Positions 28,320 to 36,860 of a DNA stretch of 64,000 bases are shown piece after piece. The notes under the pieces were generated by a model. It made no database searches, was not told where the DNA came from, and saw nothing but the letters and a program-made list of their open reading frames with translations. This DNA is from Aquabacterium sp. (GTDB taxonomy: Bacteria > Pseudomonadota > Gammaproteobacteria > Burkholderiales > Burkholderiaceae_C): positions 62,001 through 126,000 of the forward strand of contig NZ_JAQSDR010000008.1 in assembly GCF_029946005.1 (NCBI RefSeq), given 5' to 3'. The number at the start of each line of letters is the position of its first letter. Positions within the stretch are counted from its first letter, which is position 1. Both the position numbers and the translations under genes were made by a program.

Positions 28320-29303
28320 TCACTTGGTGCCCAGGCGTTTGGCCAGATTGGGCAGTTGCGCCAATGCATTGCCGCGGTCGACCAACTGTCGCTCCGTGGC
28401 ATTGAAGGTGTCGTTCAGCTCCGAGTTCGGATCGCCTGGCAGCTTGAGCGCGTACGTCAGCTGCGAGTACGGGTAATCGGTGCCAAGCAGCACGTGGCTG
28501 ACCTCTGTGATCTGCCTGACCGCTGCCATGGCAGGAGGCGCCGCCGACAAGGCGGTGTCGAAGAACAGCCTGGCGTAGGAGCTCTTGCGGGGATCGAGGT
28601 TGAGTGCCAGGAGGGCGCTGCGGTAGGAGAGGAAAGGAATCGTCCCCCCGGCATGGGGCAGCAGCCAGCGGATGTTGGGGTAGCGCCAGAAGATGCCCTT
28701 GTAAAGCAGGTTGGTGACGGCCCGTGTCGTCTCGAAGGGGAACTCCAGCACGAAGTTGGGGATGGAAAGGTCCGGGCCTGCCGGTGGTGCCACCGGGTGG
28801 ATGAACACCAGCGCGCCCAGGTTGTCGAGCGTCCGCATCAACGGGTCCAGGCGGGGATCGCCCAAGTAGATGCCTTTGTAGTTCGAGTACAGCCCGACGC
28901 CGTCCAGGCCCAGCACGTTCAATGCGCGCACGGCCTCCTGGGCAGACTGCGCCACTTCTTGAGGGTCATCGGCCTGCCCCAAAGGCAGTGATGCGAAGCC
29001 GCCAAATCGCCGATGGAGGTTCGAATAGGCGGAGGCGCCAATCAATGATTGCCGAATGTAGTCATTGATCTGGCGCGCCATCAGGTCACGCGACCATGCA
29101 TCCGGCAAGAAGCCCAAGCCCGGCTCCGACAGGGATACGACTTGAGTCTGGATGCCGAACTTATCCATGAAACGCACTGCGGCCTCTGGCGTCCAGGCTG
29201 GCGGTGGCAGGCCCCCGTCGTTTGGCACGTCGTAGGCCTTCAGGGCGGCGCGGTAGAAGTCCGGGATCAGGTGGGCGTGGACGTCAATGCGAGAGGGCGC
29301 CAC
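28320..29303 (-). CDS. Amidohydrolase family protein (ACMSD-like), start disturbed by a frameshift
   Basis: 327 residues from GTG 29303. Metal motif DVHAHLIPDF at residues 7-16, a His in FIHPVAP, LLPHAGGTIPFLSYR and the C-terminal Asp in LLGTDYPYSQ define the amidohydrolase-2/ACMSD group, which contains decarboxylases and hydrolases of aromatic-derived acids. Upstream, in another frame, lies an intact Tat signal starting at ATG 29407. One extra base in the six-C run at 29321-29326 would join it to this enzyme and give an ARA cleavage site. As read, the enzyme either starts at this GTG and stays in the cytoplasm, or is not made well. Confidence 0.85.
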   Translation of the reverse strand: MAPSRIDVHAHLIPDFYRAALKAYDVPNDGGLPPPAWTPEAAVRFMDKFGIQTQVVSLSEPGLGFLPDAWSRDLMARQINDYIRQSLIGASAYSNLHRRFGGFASLPLGQADDPQEVAQSAQEAVRALNVLGLDGVGLYSNYKGIYLGDPRLDPLMRTLDNLGALVFIHPVAPPAGPDLSIPNFVLEFPFETTRAVTNLLYKGIFWRYPNIRWLLPHAGGTIPFLSYRSALLALNLDPRKSSYARLFFDTALSAAPPAMAAVRQITEVSHVLLGTDYPYSQLTYALKLPGDPNSELNDTFNATERQLVDRGNALAQLPNLAKRLGTK

Positions 29304-29407
29304 GCCAGCCCGGGCGGGAGCCCCCCGAGCATGGCAGCCGCGCCCAATTGGAGCGTGGACGTGAGGATGCGACGGCGCGCCATCACTGCATGGTCTGTGT
29401 TTGGCAT
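29304..29407 (-). pseudogene. Orphaned Tat signal peptide of the amidohydrolase
   Basis: From ATG 29407, preceded by AAGGGG at a good distance, the frame reads MPNTDHAVMARRRILTSTLQ and then LGAAAMLGG, a clear twin-arginine signal (ARRRILTS plus a hydrophobic core). After the six-C run (29321-29326) this frame continues for about 25 residues without similarity to anything and stops near 29268. With seven instead of six C the frame would go on through PARAGVAPSRIDVHAH into the enzyme. I treat it as the broken N-terminal exported part of the neighbouring gene. Confidence 0.7.
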
Positions 29408-29489
29408 GGGCGCCCCTTTTTCAACAAGATGAGAACAAGTGTACGCATCTTGATTTGAGGCCGCGAAGGGTGTTTTCCCTTGCCATGGG

Positions 29490-30899
29490 TCAGCGTTGTT
29501 CCACCATGTCGGCCACAGCCTCGAACACCAGCGCCCGCGCCTGGTCTTTTTCAAACGACACGCCCATGCGCAACACCACCAGGTCATGGCTGGGCACGAT
29601 CACCAGGAACTGGCCCATGTGTCCCGCGAACCAGACCAGGTCGGCAGGCAGGCGGGCACGGACGGCATCGGGGATCGCCGTGGCGGGCTGGCGCCAGATG
29701 AAGCCGCCGTACTCGGCGCTGGCCGGTGAAGGCGCCACCAGGAACTTCATCACCTCGGGCGCGATCAGCGTCTGGCCCTGCCACTGCCCACCTTGTGCCA
29801 CCAACTGCCCCAGCCGCAACCAGTCCACGGGGCGCAGCACGCCACGCGCGCCGCCCACGGGTGTACCGCTGGCGTCGGGCTCGATCACGCCCTGTCGGAT
29901 GCCCAGTGGCGCGAACAAGCGCTGCTGGTAGTAGTCGTAGAGCGCTTGGTGGCTGCCGCCAAGCGCCTGCTTCATGGCATAGGTGGCCACGGTGGCAAAG
30001 CCCGTGGAGTAGTTGAAGACGGTGCCCGGGGTGGCCGTCAGGGGCCGTTCTGCTGCCCACGCTCCTTGGTTGGGCTGAGAGAACAGCATCTCGGTGGCAT
30101 CGCTGGCGCCGTCATAGCCTTCGCTCCAGGCCATGCCCGGGGCCATGTTGAGCAACTGCTTCCAGGTGATGGCGGCCTTGGCGCTGCCAGCCCACTGGGT
30201 CAGGCCCACGGGGGTGTCCAGGTTCAATCGGCCATCGGTGGCCATCACTCCCGCAATCAGACCTGTGAGCGACTTGGTCATGGACCAACCCAGTTGGGGC
30301 TGATCACGTTGGTAGTCCCTCGCATAGCGTTCGTACACCAGGTGGCCATCGCGCGCCACGAGGAAGGCCAAGGCGTTTTGTTTTTGGCTGAGCTTGGTGG
30401 TGGCCTCGGTGAAGATGCGGTCGCCATGGGTGGCCAGCAAGGCAGCCTGTGCCGGTGTGAGCCGCGCCGCTTCGGTGGGGCCTTCGCCAGCAGGCCATGA
30501 CTGCACAGAGGGCTGCGGCAGGACCACCGGTTTGAAGGCCTGGGCGCGCACGCCCGCTTCGGTGGCGCCGGGGGGCACGAGCGTGCAGCCCAGGCCCTCG
30601 CGGTAAATGGCGGTGCGTTTGTGGGTGATGAAGGGGATGAAGCTGCTCACGTCCACCTTGCTGCCAGGGGTGTACTTGATGGTCCACACAATGGGCAAGG
30701 GTTGGACCTTGGGCGCGGTGTAAGACCAGCGCACGCGCAGGTAGTCGTCACCGCTTTGCTGGGTGCGTGTGCACAACTCCCAGGCGGCATAACCAGTGCC
30801 TGCGGGGATGTCGGCGATGAGATCGGCCTGTGCGGCTTGGGTGCTCAGCAAACTCAGGCAGGCCAGCGATGCCGCCCTCCAAGTGGTGTGGCGGATCAT
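29490..30899 (-). CDS. Exported serine hydrolase, class C beta-lactamase/NylB-like
   Basis: 469 residues with a Sec signal peptide ending near STQAAQA. A roughly 150-residue N-terminal region of unknown type precedes the beta-lactamase fold. Catalytic SxxK is WSMTKSLTG and the tyrosine motif is VFNYSTGFATV. FVWFAGHMGQF-like sequence near the end supplies the family's third motif region. Likely an ester or amide hydrolase in the periplasm. It is translated behind a TetR gene with an ATGA overlap, so the pair forms a regulator-enzyme unit. Confidence 0.85.
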   Translation of the reverse strand: MIRHTTWRAASLACLSLLSTQAAQADLIADIPAGTGYAAWELCTRTQQSGDDYLRVRWSYTAPKVQPLPIVWTIKYTPGSKVDVSSFIPFITHKRTAIYREGLGCTLVPPGATEAGVRAQAFKPVVLPQPSVQSWPAGEGPTEAARLTPAQAALLATHGDRIFTEATTKLSQKQNALAFLVARDGHLVYERYARDYQRDQPQLGWSMTKSLTGLIAGVMATDGRLNLDTPVGLTQWAGSAKAAITWKQLLNMAPGMAWSEGYDGASDATEMLFSQPNQGAWAAERPLTATPGTVFNYSTGFATVATYAMKQALGGSHQALYDYYQQRLFAPLGIRQGVIEPDASGTPVGGARGVLRPVDWLRLGQLVAQGGQWQGQTLIAPEVMKFLVAPSPASAEYGGFIWRQPATAIPDAVRARLPADLVWFAGHMGQFLVIVPSHDLVVLRMGVSFEKDQARALVFEAVADMVEQR

Positions 30900-31498
30900 G
30901 GTGTGGTCTCCTGATGGGGTTGTCGAATCAATTGGGCGTAATGCTTGATGGCCTGGGTGGTGCCGACCTTGTCGCCCGTGGTCAGCAGGTCAAGCAGCAG
31001 GCCGCGCACGATGGCCAGTTCAAGACGGGCGCGAGTGCGGGCCTTGGCCTTGCTCAAACCGTGCTGGGTTTGCAGAGACCGGGCCACGCGGCCGATCCAG
31101 CCGTCAACGGCTTGCGCCAAGAAGTCGCCGAAGCGTTGCCGGTCGCGCAGGGCCTTGACGTAGATCTCGAGCATCAACTGGAACACGGGCAGGTAGCTTG
31201 GCGAAGTGAAGTGCTGCCAGACCTCTTCGATGGGCGGCACCGTGAACGCCTGGCCTTGGGCCATGCCGGCCTGCCGGTGTTGATCCGTGTTGCGCAGGTG
31301 CTCGACCACGGCCTCCCAGAAGCCGTCCACATCGCCAAAGTAGTAGCTGAGCATGCGGTGGCTGGTGCCCAGGCTGGTGGCCATGCTCCGCAGTGATTGG
31401 TCGCTGTAGCCATGGGTCAAGACATGCGCGATGGCCTGATCCAGCAAGGTGGTGGCTTGATCGGAGGTGGCGCGTGAATGGGGGCGGGCGTTTGGCAC
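30896..31498 (-). CDS. TetR family transcriptional regulator
   Basis: 200 residues. The HTH is seen in AIAHVLTHGYSDQSLRSMAT and LGTSHRMLSYYFG. The ligand domain is of the TetR_C type with a LMLEIYVKALRDR helix. The stop overlaps the serine-hydrolase start by four bases (ATGA), and a 14-base inverted repeat lies 10 bases upstream of its start codon, which suggests self-repression together with the hydrolase. The inducer is unknown. Confidence 0.88.
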   Translation of the reverse strand: MPNARPHSRATSDQATTLLDQAIAHVLTHGYSDQSLRSMATSLGTSHRMLSYYFGDVDGFWEAVVEHLRNTDQHRQAGMAQGQAFTVPPIEEVWQHFTSPSYLPVFQLMLEIYVKALRDRQRFGDFLAQAVDGWIGRVARSLQTQHGLSKAKARTRARLELAIVRGLLLDLLTTGDKVGTTQAIKHYAQLIRQPHQETTP

Positions 31499-31507
31499 GC
31501 AGACAAC

Positions 31508-31521
31508 GTACCAAGTGGTAC
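31508..31521. promoter_or_regulatory. Probable TetR operator
   Basis: GTACCAAGTGGTAC is a perfect inverted repeat with 6-base arms and a 2-base centre. It sits 10 bases upstream of the TetR start at 31498, where a bound repressor would block transcription of the TetR gene and the serine hydrolase behind it. Confidence 0.55.
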
Positions 31522-31555
31522 ATTTCTTGGGCAGCCGTGCTTTCCCCAGTGCCAG

Positions 31556-32272
31556 TCAGGTCTGCGCGAACGGATTGGCGGGTAGCTCGATGTGTGGAAG
31601 CGGGCGGCGCGCGATGTCTTGCGCTTCTTCGGTGCTCAAGCCCAGCACGGTCAGCAAGATGGCCGCGATGCGTTCGGACAAGGTGGTTTCATCGCCAAAG
31701 AGGTCCGGCGCGGCTTCGGGACCAGGGCGGCCTGCGTCTGACACCGCCGCCAAGGCACCCAGGATGGTGCTGCCCACCGCGATGTAGACCGAAGGCAGGT
31801 CTGCCACGGTGAATCGACCTGAAGACACGCCTTTGCCGATGTCTTGCAGCAGGTACTTGCCCAGGCCGGTGGTCATGCTGTCGCGGCTGAAGCTGGTTTG
31901 AAAAACAAACCGCCCCCACAGCGGGTCAGCGCGCCCGCGCAGCATTGTGTAGCGGGCGGACGCGGCGATTTTTTCAGCCGGATCGCTCAGTTGCTCGCCC
32001 AGTTTGTCCAGCGCCACCGCGAAGTGCCCGATGACCTCTTCGATGAGGGCGGCGTGGATCACGTCCTTGGAGGCGAAGTGGTTGTAGAACGAGCCGAACC
32101 CGACATCCGCCTGTTCGGTGATCTCGTTGATCGTGACCCCGGCCACCCCTCGATCGGCCATCAAGTGCAAGGCGGCCCCCAGCAAACGGGCCCGGGTGTC
32201 GCGCTTGCGCCTGGCGCCGCGGGGGGCTTTCTCGGTGGTCGGCATGGGGACATCGGCGGCTTTCATGAGCAT
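31556..32272 (-). CDS. TetR/AcrR family transcriptional regulator
   Basis: 238 residues from ATG 32272; further ATGs at 32266 and 32245 are possible. A basic N-terminal tail (APRGARRKRDTRARLL) leads into the HTH (ALHLMADRGVAGVTINEITE, ADVGFGSFYNHF). Divergent from the phytanoyl-CoA dioxygenase-like gene, with about 120 bases between that contain two repeated TGAT-N6-ATCA sites. It probably controls that gene and the exported hydrolases behind it. Confidence 0.88.
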   Translation of the reverse strand: MLMKAADVPMPTTEKAPRGARRKRDTRARLLGAALHLMADRGVAGVTINEITEQADVGFGSFYNHFASKDVIHAALIEEVIGHFAVALDKLGEQLSDPAEKIAASARYTMLRGRADPLWGRFVFQTSFSRDSMTTGLGKYLLQDIGKGVSSGRFTVADLPSVYIAVGSTILGALAAVSDAGRPGPEAAPDLFGDETTLSERIAAILLTVLGLSTEEAQDIARRPLPHIELPANPFAQT

Positions 32273-32343
32273 GAGCCTACCACCCAGCCTGAGCGCGCTG
32301 GGGCTGCGACCAGCCATCGGGTATACCCCATGATGTGCAACTA

Positions 32344-32375
32344 TGATCAATAAATCATAATTGATAAATTAATCA
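32344..32375. promoter_or_regulatory. Tandem AT-rich inverted repeats, probable TetR operator
   Basis: Two copies of TGAT-N6-ATCA: TGATCAATAAATCA at 32344-32357 and TGATAAATTAATCA at 32362-32375, 18 bases apart. The block is much more AT-rich than its surroundings and ends 17 bases before the start codon of the dioxygenase gene. A promoter could overlap it. Confidence 0.45.
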
Positions 32376-32392
32376 GTTTGTAAGAGGTGCCC

Positions 32393-33394
32393 ATGAGTTT
32401 CCCTGCCCACCCCGTCCGCAGGCTGACCGCCGAAGAGCTTGAACGCTATGAAGAGGACGGTGTCCTCATGGTGCGCCAAGCCATTGATCCCAACTGGGTT
32501 GCCATGGTCGAAGAAGGCCTCGAAGAAGCTTTGCGCGACCAGTCCATGGTTGGCAAGTTCATGTCGAGGAAGGTCGAGGGCTACAAGATGGACATCTTTC
32601 TGTGGAAGCGCATTGATGTCCTGCGCGACCTGGTCTACTACGGCCCGTTTGCGCGTTGGGCACAAGACCTGATGAAGTCGAAAGAAGTACGCTTCTTCTA
32701 TGACCAGATGTTCGTCAAGGAGCCCGGGACGGACGCCCCCACGCCCTGGCACCAGGATTTGAGTTTCTGGCCCATCCGTGGAGAGCAGGTCACCTCGTTC
32801 TGGATTCCACTGGATCCGGTCAACAAGGACAACAGCGGGTTGCTGTATGTCAAGGGCTCGCACAAATGGCCGCAGCGCTTCAAGGCCTTGTCGCCGGACT
32901 ATGTGGCCGCGATCATCGATGAGTCGATGGACGACATCCCGGACATCAACGCCAACCTGGACAAGTACGAGCTGCTGCACTGGGACATGGAGCCGGGCGA
33001 CATCCTGATGTTCCACCCGCTGACCTTGCATGGCTCCTACGGCAACAGCTCGCGCACGCGGCGGCGGCGTGCGTTGGCATTGAGGTGGACCGGTGACGAT
33101 GTCACCTACCAGCCGACCGCCAAACGCATGCCGATCCACTACCGGCACGAGTCCAAGGAAGGTGGCCCGCTCAGGGGCGCGGCTTTTCCCATCATCTTGC
33201 CGCGCCACGACGCGGCTGAGCGCAGTGCCCGTGTGCAGCCTGAAAACCCCATCACGCACAAGTTGCTGACGTCTGCCGTTCAGAACGCGGTGTCGGCGGC
33301 CAAGCTGCAGCTCAAGGGCAGCAAGGCCGCCATTCCCCGTCAGACCTGGTCCAGCCCGACCGACATCAAACCTTCCGAAGACCAACGCAGCTGA
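32393..33394 (+). CDS. Phytanoyl-CoA dioxygenase family protein
   Basis: 333 residues from ATG 32393, with AGAGG 6 bases upstream (a GTG two codons earlier is possible). Iron- and 2-oxoglutarate-dependent oxygenase: metal triad His120-x-Asp122 (TPWHQDLSFWP) and His213 (LTLHGSYGNSS), with an Arg-rich stretch just behind for 2-oxoglutarate. PhyH-type enzymes hydroxylate carbon chains, often next to an acid or CoA thioester. First gene of a plus-strand run with the SMP-30-like protein 6 bases downstream. Substrate unknown. Confidence 0.85.
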   Translation: MSFPAHPVRRLTAEELERYEEDGVLMVRQAIDPNWVAMVEEGLEEALRDQSMVGKFMSRKVEGYKMDIFLWKRIDVLRDLVYYGPFARWAQDLMKSKEVRFFYDQMFVKEPGTDAPTPWHQDLSFWPIRGEQVTSFWIPLDPVNKDNSGLLYVKGSHKWPQRFKALSPDYVAAIIDESMDDIPDINANLDKYELLHWDMEPGDILMFHPLTLHGSYGNSSRTRRRRALALRWTGDDVTYQPTAKRMPIHYRHESKEGGPLRGAAFPIILPRHDAAERSARVQPENPITHKLLTSAVQNAVSAAKLQLKGSKAAIPRQTWSSPTDIKPSEDQRS

Positions 33395-33400
33395 GCCCAC

Positions 33401-34453
33401 ATGAAACCATTGCACATCATCGGCACGGCCGTGCTCGCCGCCCTTGCTTACCTTTCACTTTGGCCTGTGGAGATCAACCCACGGGCCTGGACACCACCGC
33501 CGCTCGCCCAGCAAGCGGCGCCGAACCAAGCCCTCAAAGGCATCCAGCGGATAGGCTTGAATGGGGGAGTAGGGCCGGAGGGCATCTCATTCGACGAGGC
33601 CGGGCGGATCTACGCCGGCTATGCCGACGGGCGCGTTGTTCGCTTGGCCGCTGATGGCCTGACGCATGAAGAGCTCGCCAACACCGGGGGGCGCCCATGG
33701 GGGACATTCGCCTTGGCCGATGGCAGCGCCGTCCTGGTGGCCGATGCCGTCAAAGGCTTGCTGCGCGTCACGCCGGGCAAGGTGGAGGTGCTGGCCACCC
33801 AAGCCGACGGGGTGCCATTCAGGCTGACCGACGATGTGGTGCAGGCCAAGTCAGGCATGGTTTACTTTTCCGATGCCTCATCCAAGTACGGCCTGGACAA
33901 GATGATGGCGGACGTGTTCGAGCATGGCAACCATGGCCGGTTGATCAGTTACGACCCGCGAACCAAACAGGCGAAGACCTTGGTGGCGGGACTGCATGTG
34001 GCCAATGGTGTGACTTTGGGGCCTGACGAGGCCTATCTGCTGGTGTCCGAGACGCTTCAGTATCGTGTGATGCGCTATTGGCTCAAGGGGCCGAAGGCGG
34101 GGCACTATGAGCCGTTCGTGGAGAACCTGCCCGGGTTTCCCGACAACATCAGCTACAACGGCCGAGACGGGTTCTGGCTGGCGCTTTTTGCGCCTCGCGA
34201 TGCATTGTTCGACCGCATCTTGCCCTGCCCTCTGCTGCTGAAAGCGGTCTACCGCATTCCAGAGACCATGCGACCCAAAGCCGCCAAGCACGCTCGCGTG
34301 CTGAAGCTGGATGTCCATGGCCAGGTGGCGGCGGACCTGCAAGATGCCACCCAGGGCGCGTATGCGCCGATTACGAGCGTGCGCGAGCGGGGGGGCGCAC
34401 TTTACTTCGGCAGCATCGAGTATCCCGCCATCGGCCGATTGCCGCTTCCTTGA
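33401..34453 (+). CDS. SMP-30/strictosidine synthase-like beta-propeller protein
   Basis: 350 residues with one N-terminal hydrophobic segment (LHIIGTAVLAALAYLSLW) that acts as a signal or anchor. The rest shows repeated propeller strands (GPEGISFDEAGRIYAGYADG, DGSAVLVADAVKGLLRV, MVYFSDASSKYGLDKM, PDNISYNGRDGFWLALF), matching the strictosidine-synthase/adipocyte-plasma-membrane group related to gluconolactonases and paraoxonases. It may be a periplasmic lactonase or esterase. Six bases behind the dioxygenase gene, so co-transcribed. Confidence 0.8.
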   Translation: MKPLHIIGTAVLAALAYLSLWPVEINPRAWTPPPLAQQAAPNQALKGIQRIGLNGGVGPEGISFDEAGRIYAGYADGRVVRLAADGLTHEELANTGGRPWGTFALADGSAVLVADAVKGLLRVTPGKVEVLATQADGVPFRLTDDVVQAKSGMVYFSDASSKYGLDKMMADVFEHGNHGRLISYDPRTKQAKTLVAGLHVANGVTLGPDEAYLLVSETLQYRVMRYWLKGPKAGHYEPFVENLPGFPDNISYNGRDGFWLALFAPRDALFDRILPCPLLLKAVYRIPETMRPKAAKHARVLKLDVHGQVAADLQDATQGAYAPITSVRERGGALYFGSIEYPAIGRLPLP

Positions 34454-34636
34454 CCATGCCAGGTCGGCCACCTGCACCACGACTCATCGCCAGCGTGTTG
34501 TTGTTCGTTAAATGATAAATCACCGGGTAAGTCCGCGCCGACAAAGCCAATGATTGGCCGGTTCGGCCCATGCGGCCATGGCAACGGGGACCTAGCATTC
34601 GGGCAACTCAATCTGCCCGTGAACGCAAGGTCAACC

Positions 34637-35512
34637 ATGAACACCTCTCGCCAATTTTTCTGCGCCCTGATGCTGTCGGCATGCGCACTGCTGAGCACCC
34701 AGGCGCAGGCCGTCGGGTATGAACGCGGCCCCGACCCCACGGCTGCATTGCTGAATGCCACCGGCCCCTATGCCGTGAGCGCCTACAAGATCTCCAAGGC
34801 GGATGCCAAGAGCCACAACTACGGTGGCGCCACGGTGTACTACCCGAATGCACCTGGCCAGACCTTCGGTGTGGTGGCCATGATGCCCGGCTTCCTCGCC
34901 TTCCAGGCGGTCTATGAAACGCTGGTGAAGAAGGTCGCGTCTCACGGATTTGTGGTGATCAACCTGGACAGCGTGGCGAGTGCCGACCAGCCCGATACCC
35001 GCGCCCTTGCCGTGGCCGGTGGGCTGCAGCACGTGGTCGAACTGGCTCAGGAAGGGCAGGTGCCCTACGCCGCCGTGACCGATGTGACGCGCCGCGCGGT
35101 GATGGGCAACTCCATGGGCGGCGGGGCGGTGCTCAGCGCCGCAGTGGCCGACAAGACGCTCAAGGCCGTGGTGGCGCTTCAACCATGGCACACCACCAAA
35201 AGCTTTGGCGGCGTGGCGAGTCCAACATTGATCGTGGCCTGTGAGAAAGACACCATCGCGGCGAACAAGTCCCACTCGGACCTGTTTTATGCCAGCTTGA
35301 ATCCTCTGCTGCCACGCGCCGAAATCGAGGTCAGAGGTGCCAGCCATCTGTGTTCTACCTTCCTTGCGAGCAAGGCTCAGTTGACGACCGCTGGCAAGGC
35401 CTCGGTGGCCTGGCTCAAGCGGTTTTTAGACGACGACATGCGCTATGACGCCATGGTCAAAGGCGGGATCAATGAAGGTGAGTTCAGCCGCTTTGTGGTC
35501 CAAGGCTTTTGA
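34637..35512 (+). CDS. PET-hydrolase/cutinase-like polyester hydrolase homologue
   Basis: 291 residues from ATG 34637 (AAGG upstream). Signal peptide about 1-25. The mature part starts YERGPDPTAALL and follows Ideonella PETase almost position by position: oxyanion segment PGFLAFQ (84-90), catalytic Ser159 in GNSMGG, Trp184, Asp205 in VACEKD, His237 in GASHLC, and the Cys202/Cys239 pair equivalent to PETase Cys203/Cys239. Differences: Asn158 where PETase has Trp159, Phe86 for Tyr87, Leu238 for Ser238, and no second disulfide pair near the C-terminus. It is an exported alpha/beta hydrolase; activity on plastics cannot be inferred. Confidence 0.88.
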   Translation: MNTSRQFFCALMLSACALLSTQAQAVGYERGPDPTAALLNATGPYAVSAYKISKADAKSHNYGGATVYYPNAPGQTFGVVAMMPGFLAFQAVYETLVKKVASHGFVVINLDSVASADQPDTRALAVAGGLQHVVELAQEGQVPYAAVTDVTRRAVMGNSMGGGAVLSAAVADKTLKAVVALQPWHTTKSFGGVASPTLIVACEKDTIAANKSHSDLFYASLNPLLPRAEIEVRGASHLCSTFLASKAQLTTAGKASVAWLKRFLDDDMRYDAMVKGGINEGEFSRFVVQGF

Positions 35513-35619
35513 GTCACCCCCCATTCACTGGCCGTGTTTCCCCTTGCCTCAGCGGGAAAACGACAGGCAATTGAACTGAACCCCGCCCTTCCAATCAATT
35601 AACCCGTTAAAGGAACAAC

Positions 35620-36843
35620 ATGAATCGAACTGTAAAACGCCTGACCTCCATCGCAGGCCTCGCCTGCGCGGGTGCACTGTCCATGACGAGCCTGGTCCAG
35701 GCCCAGCAGGTCTATCCCACGGTGGATGCCAAGCTCAAGCCCACCGCTGACGCCTTCTACACCTCGCCCACCAGTGCAGAGTTGGCCGCCCAGGCTCCTG
35801 GCAACGTGCTGCGCTACCGCGCACTGCCTGCCGCTTCTCTGGGCACCAGCCTCAAGGAAGGCTGGCAGCTGATGTACCGCTCGACGAACACCAAGGACCA
35901 GCCCGTGGCCATGGTGACCACGATCCTGATCCCCAAGGCCGCGCCTGCCACCGGTCGCAAGTTGCTGTCTTACCAATCGTTCTACGACAGCCTCACGCTG
36001 GACTGCTCGCCTTCGGGCCAGGCCACGTCCAACACCCTGCTGGAAAAGACCTTCTTCCAGTCGGCGCTGAACAAGGGCTACGTCGTGACCATGGCCGACT
36101 ATGAAGGCCTTGAGTCGCAGTGGATCGTCGCCAAGAACAGCGGCCAGGGCGTGCTCGACGGCATCCGTGCCACATTGAAGTTCCCCAAGAGCGGCCTGAA
36201 TGCGTCGACGCCTGTGGGCATGTTGGGTTACTCTGGCGGCGGTTTTGCTACGGCTTGGGCCGCTGAACTGGCCAATGGTTATGCGCCCGATCTGAAGATC
36301 ATCGGTGCGGCCCAAGGCGGCTTGCCCGTCAACCCCATCAACGTGGCCAAGAAGGTTGACGGCACGTTCTGGGCTGGTGCTTACCTGGGTGCAGTCGTGG
36401 GCTTGTCACGCGGCTACCCCGAGATCAAGGTCGAGGACTACGCCACCCCAGTGGGCATCGAGGCCATCAAGGACATTGGCACACGCTGCCTGACCGGTTC
36501 GCCCAATCTGCTGACGGCCTACGCCTACAAGAAGGGTTCTGACCTGTTGAAGGATCCCAACTTCTTGAACCTGCCCCTGATGCAGGCCATCAACCGTGAA
36601 AACACCATGGGCCAGTACGCACCCAAAATCCCACTGCACATCTTTGAAAGCGTCGGCGATCAACTGATGCCCATTGCGGACGTTGACAACTTGGTGGCCT
36701 ACTACTGCGCCAATGGGGCCAAGGTGCAATACAAGCCTGTCTCTGGCACCGACCACGTGCTCGGCGCCTTGGGCTTGAGCGGTGGTTTGAACTACCTGCT
36801 GGACCGTTTCGACGGCAAGGTGGCGCCGAACAACTGCAAGTAA
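35620..36843 (+). CDS. Secretory lipase family protein
   Basis: 407 residues with a strong ribosome-binding site (AAAGGAAC) and a Sec signal peptide ending near SLVQAQQ. The nucleophile elbow is GMLGYSGGGFATAW, the acid is in ESVGDQLMPIADV and the His in VSGTDHVLGALG, as in the secretory (LIP-type) lipases. It hydrolyses esters outside the cytoplasm. It follows the PETase-like gene by 107 bases on the same strand and is closed by a hairpin at 36861-36888. Confidence 0.88.
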   Translation: MNRTVKRLTSIAGLACAGALSMTSLVQAQQVYPTVDAKLKPTADAFYTSPTSAELAAQAPGNVLRYRALPAASLGTSLKEGWQLMYRSTNTKDQPVAMVTTILIPKAAPATGRKLLSYQSFYDSLTLDCSPSGQATSNTLLEKTFFQSALNKGYVVTMADYEGLESQWIVAKNSGQGVLDGIRATLKFPKSGLNASTPVGMLGYSGGGFATAWAAELANGYAPDLKIIGAAQGGLPVNPINVAKKVDGTFWAGAYLGAVVGLSRGYPEIKVEDYATPVGIEAIKDIGTRCLTGSPNLLTAYAYKKGSDLLKDPNFLNLPLMQAINRENTMGQYAPKIPLHIFESVGDQLMPIADVDNLVAYYCANGAKVQYKPVSGTDHVLGALGLSGGLNYLLDRFDGKVAPNNCK

Positions 36844-36860
36844 GGCGTTCTTTCTCTGGC

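Noticed and set aside
35530-35560. TTTCCC ... GGGAAA inverted repeat between the PETase-like and lipase genes as a terminator
   Set aside because: Only 6 paired bases, long loop and no T tract.
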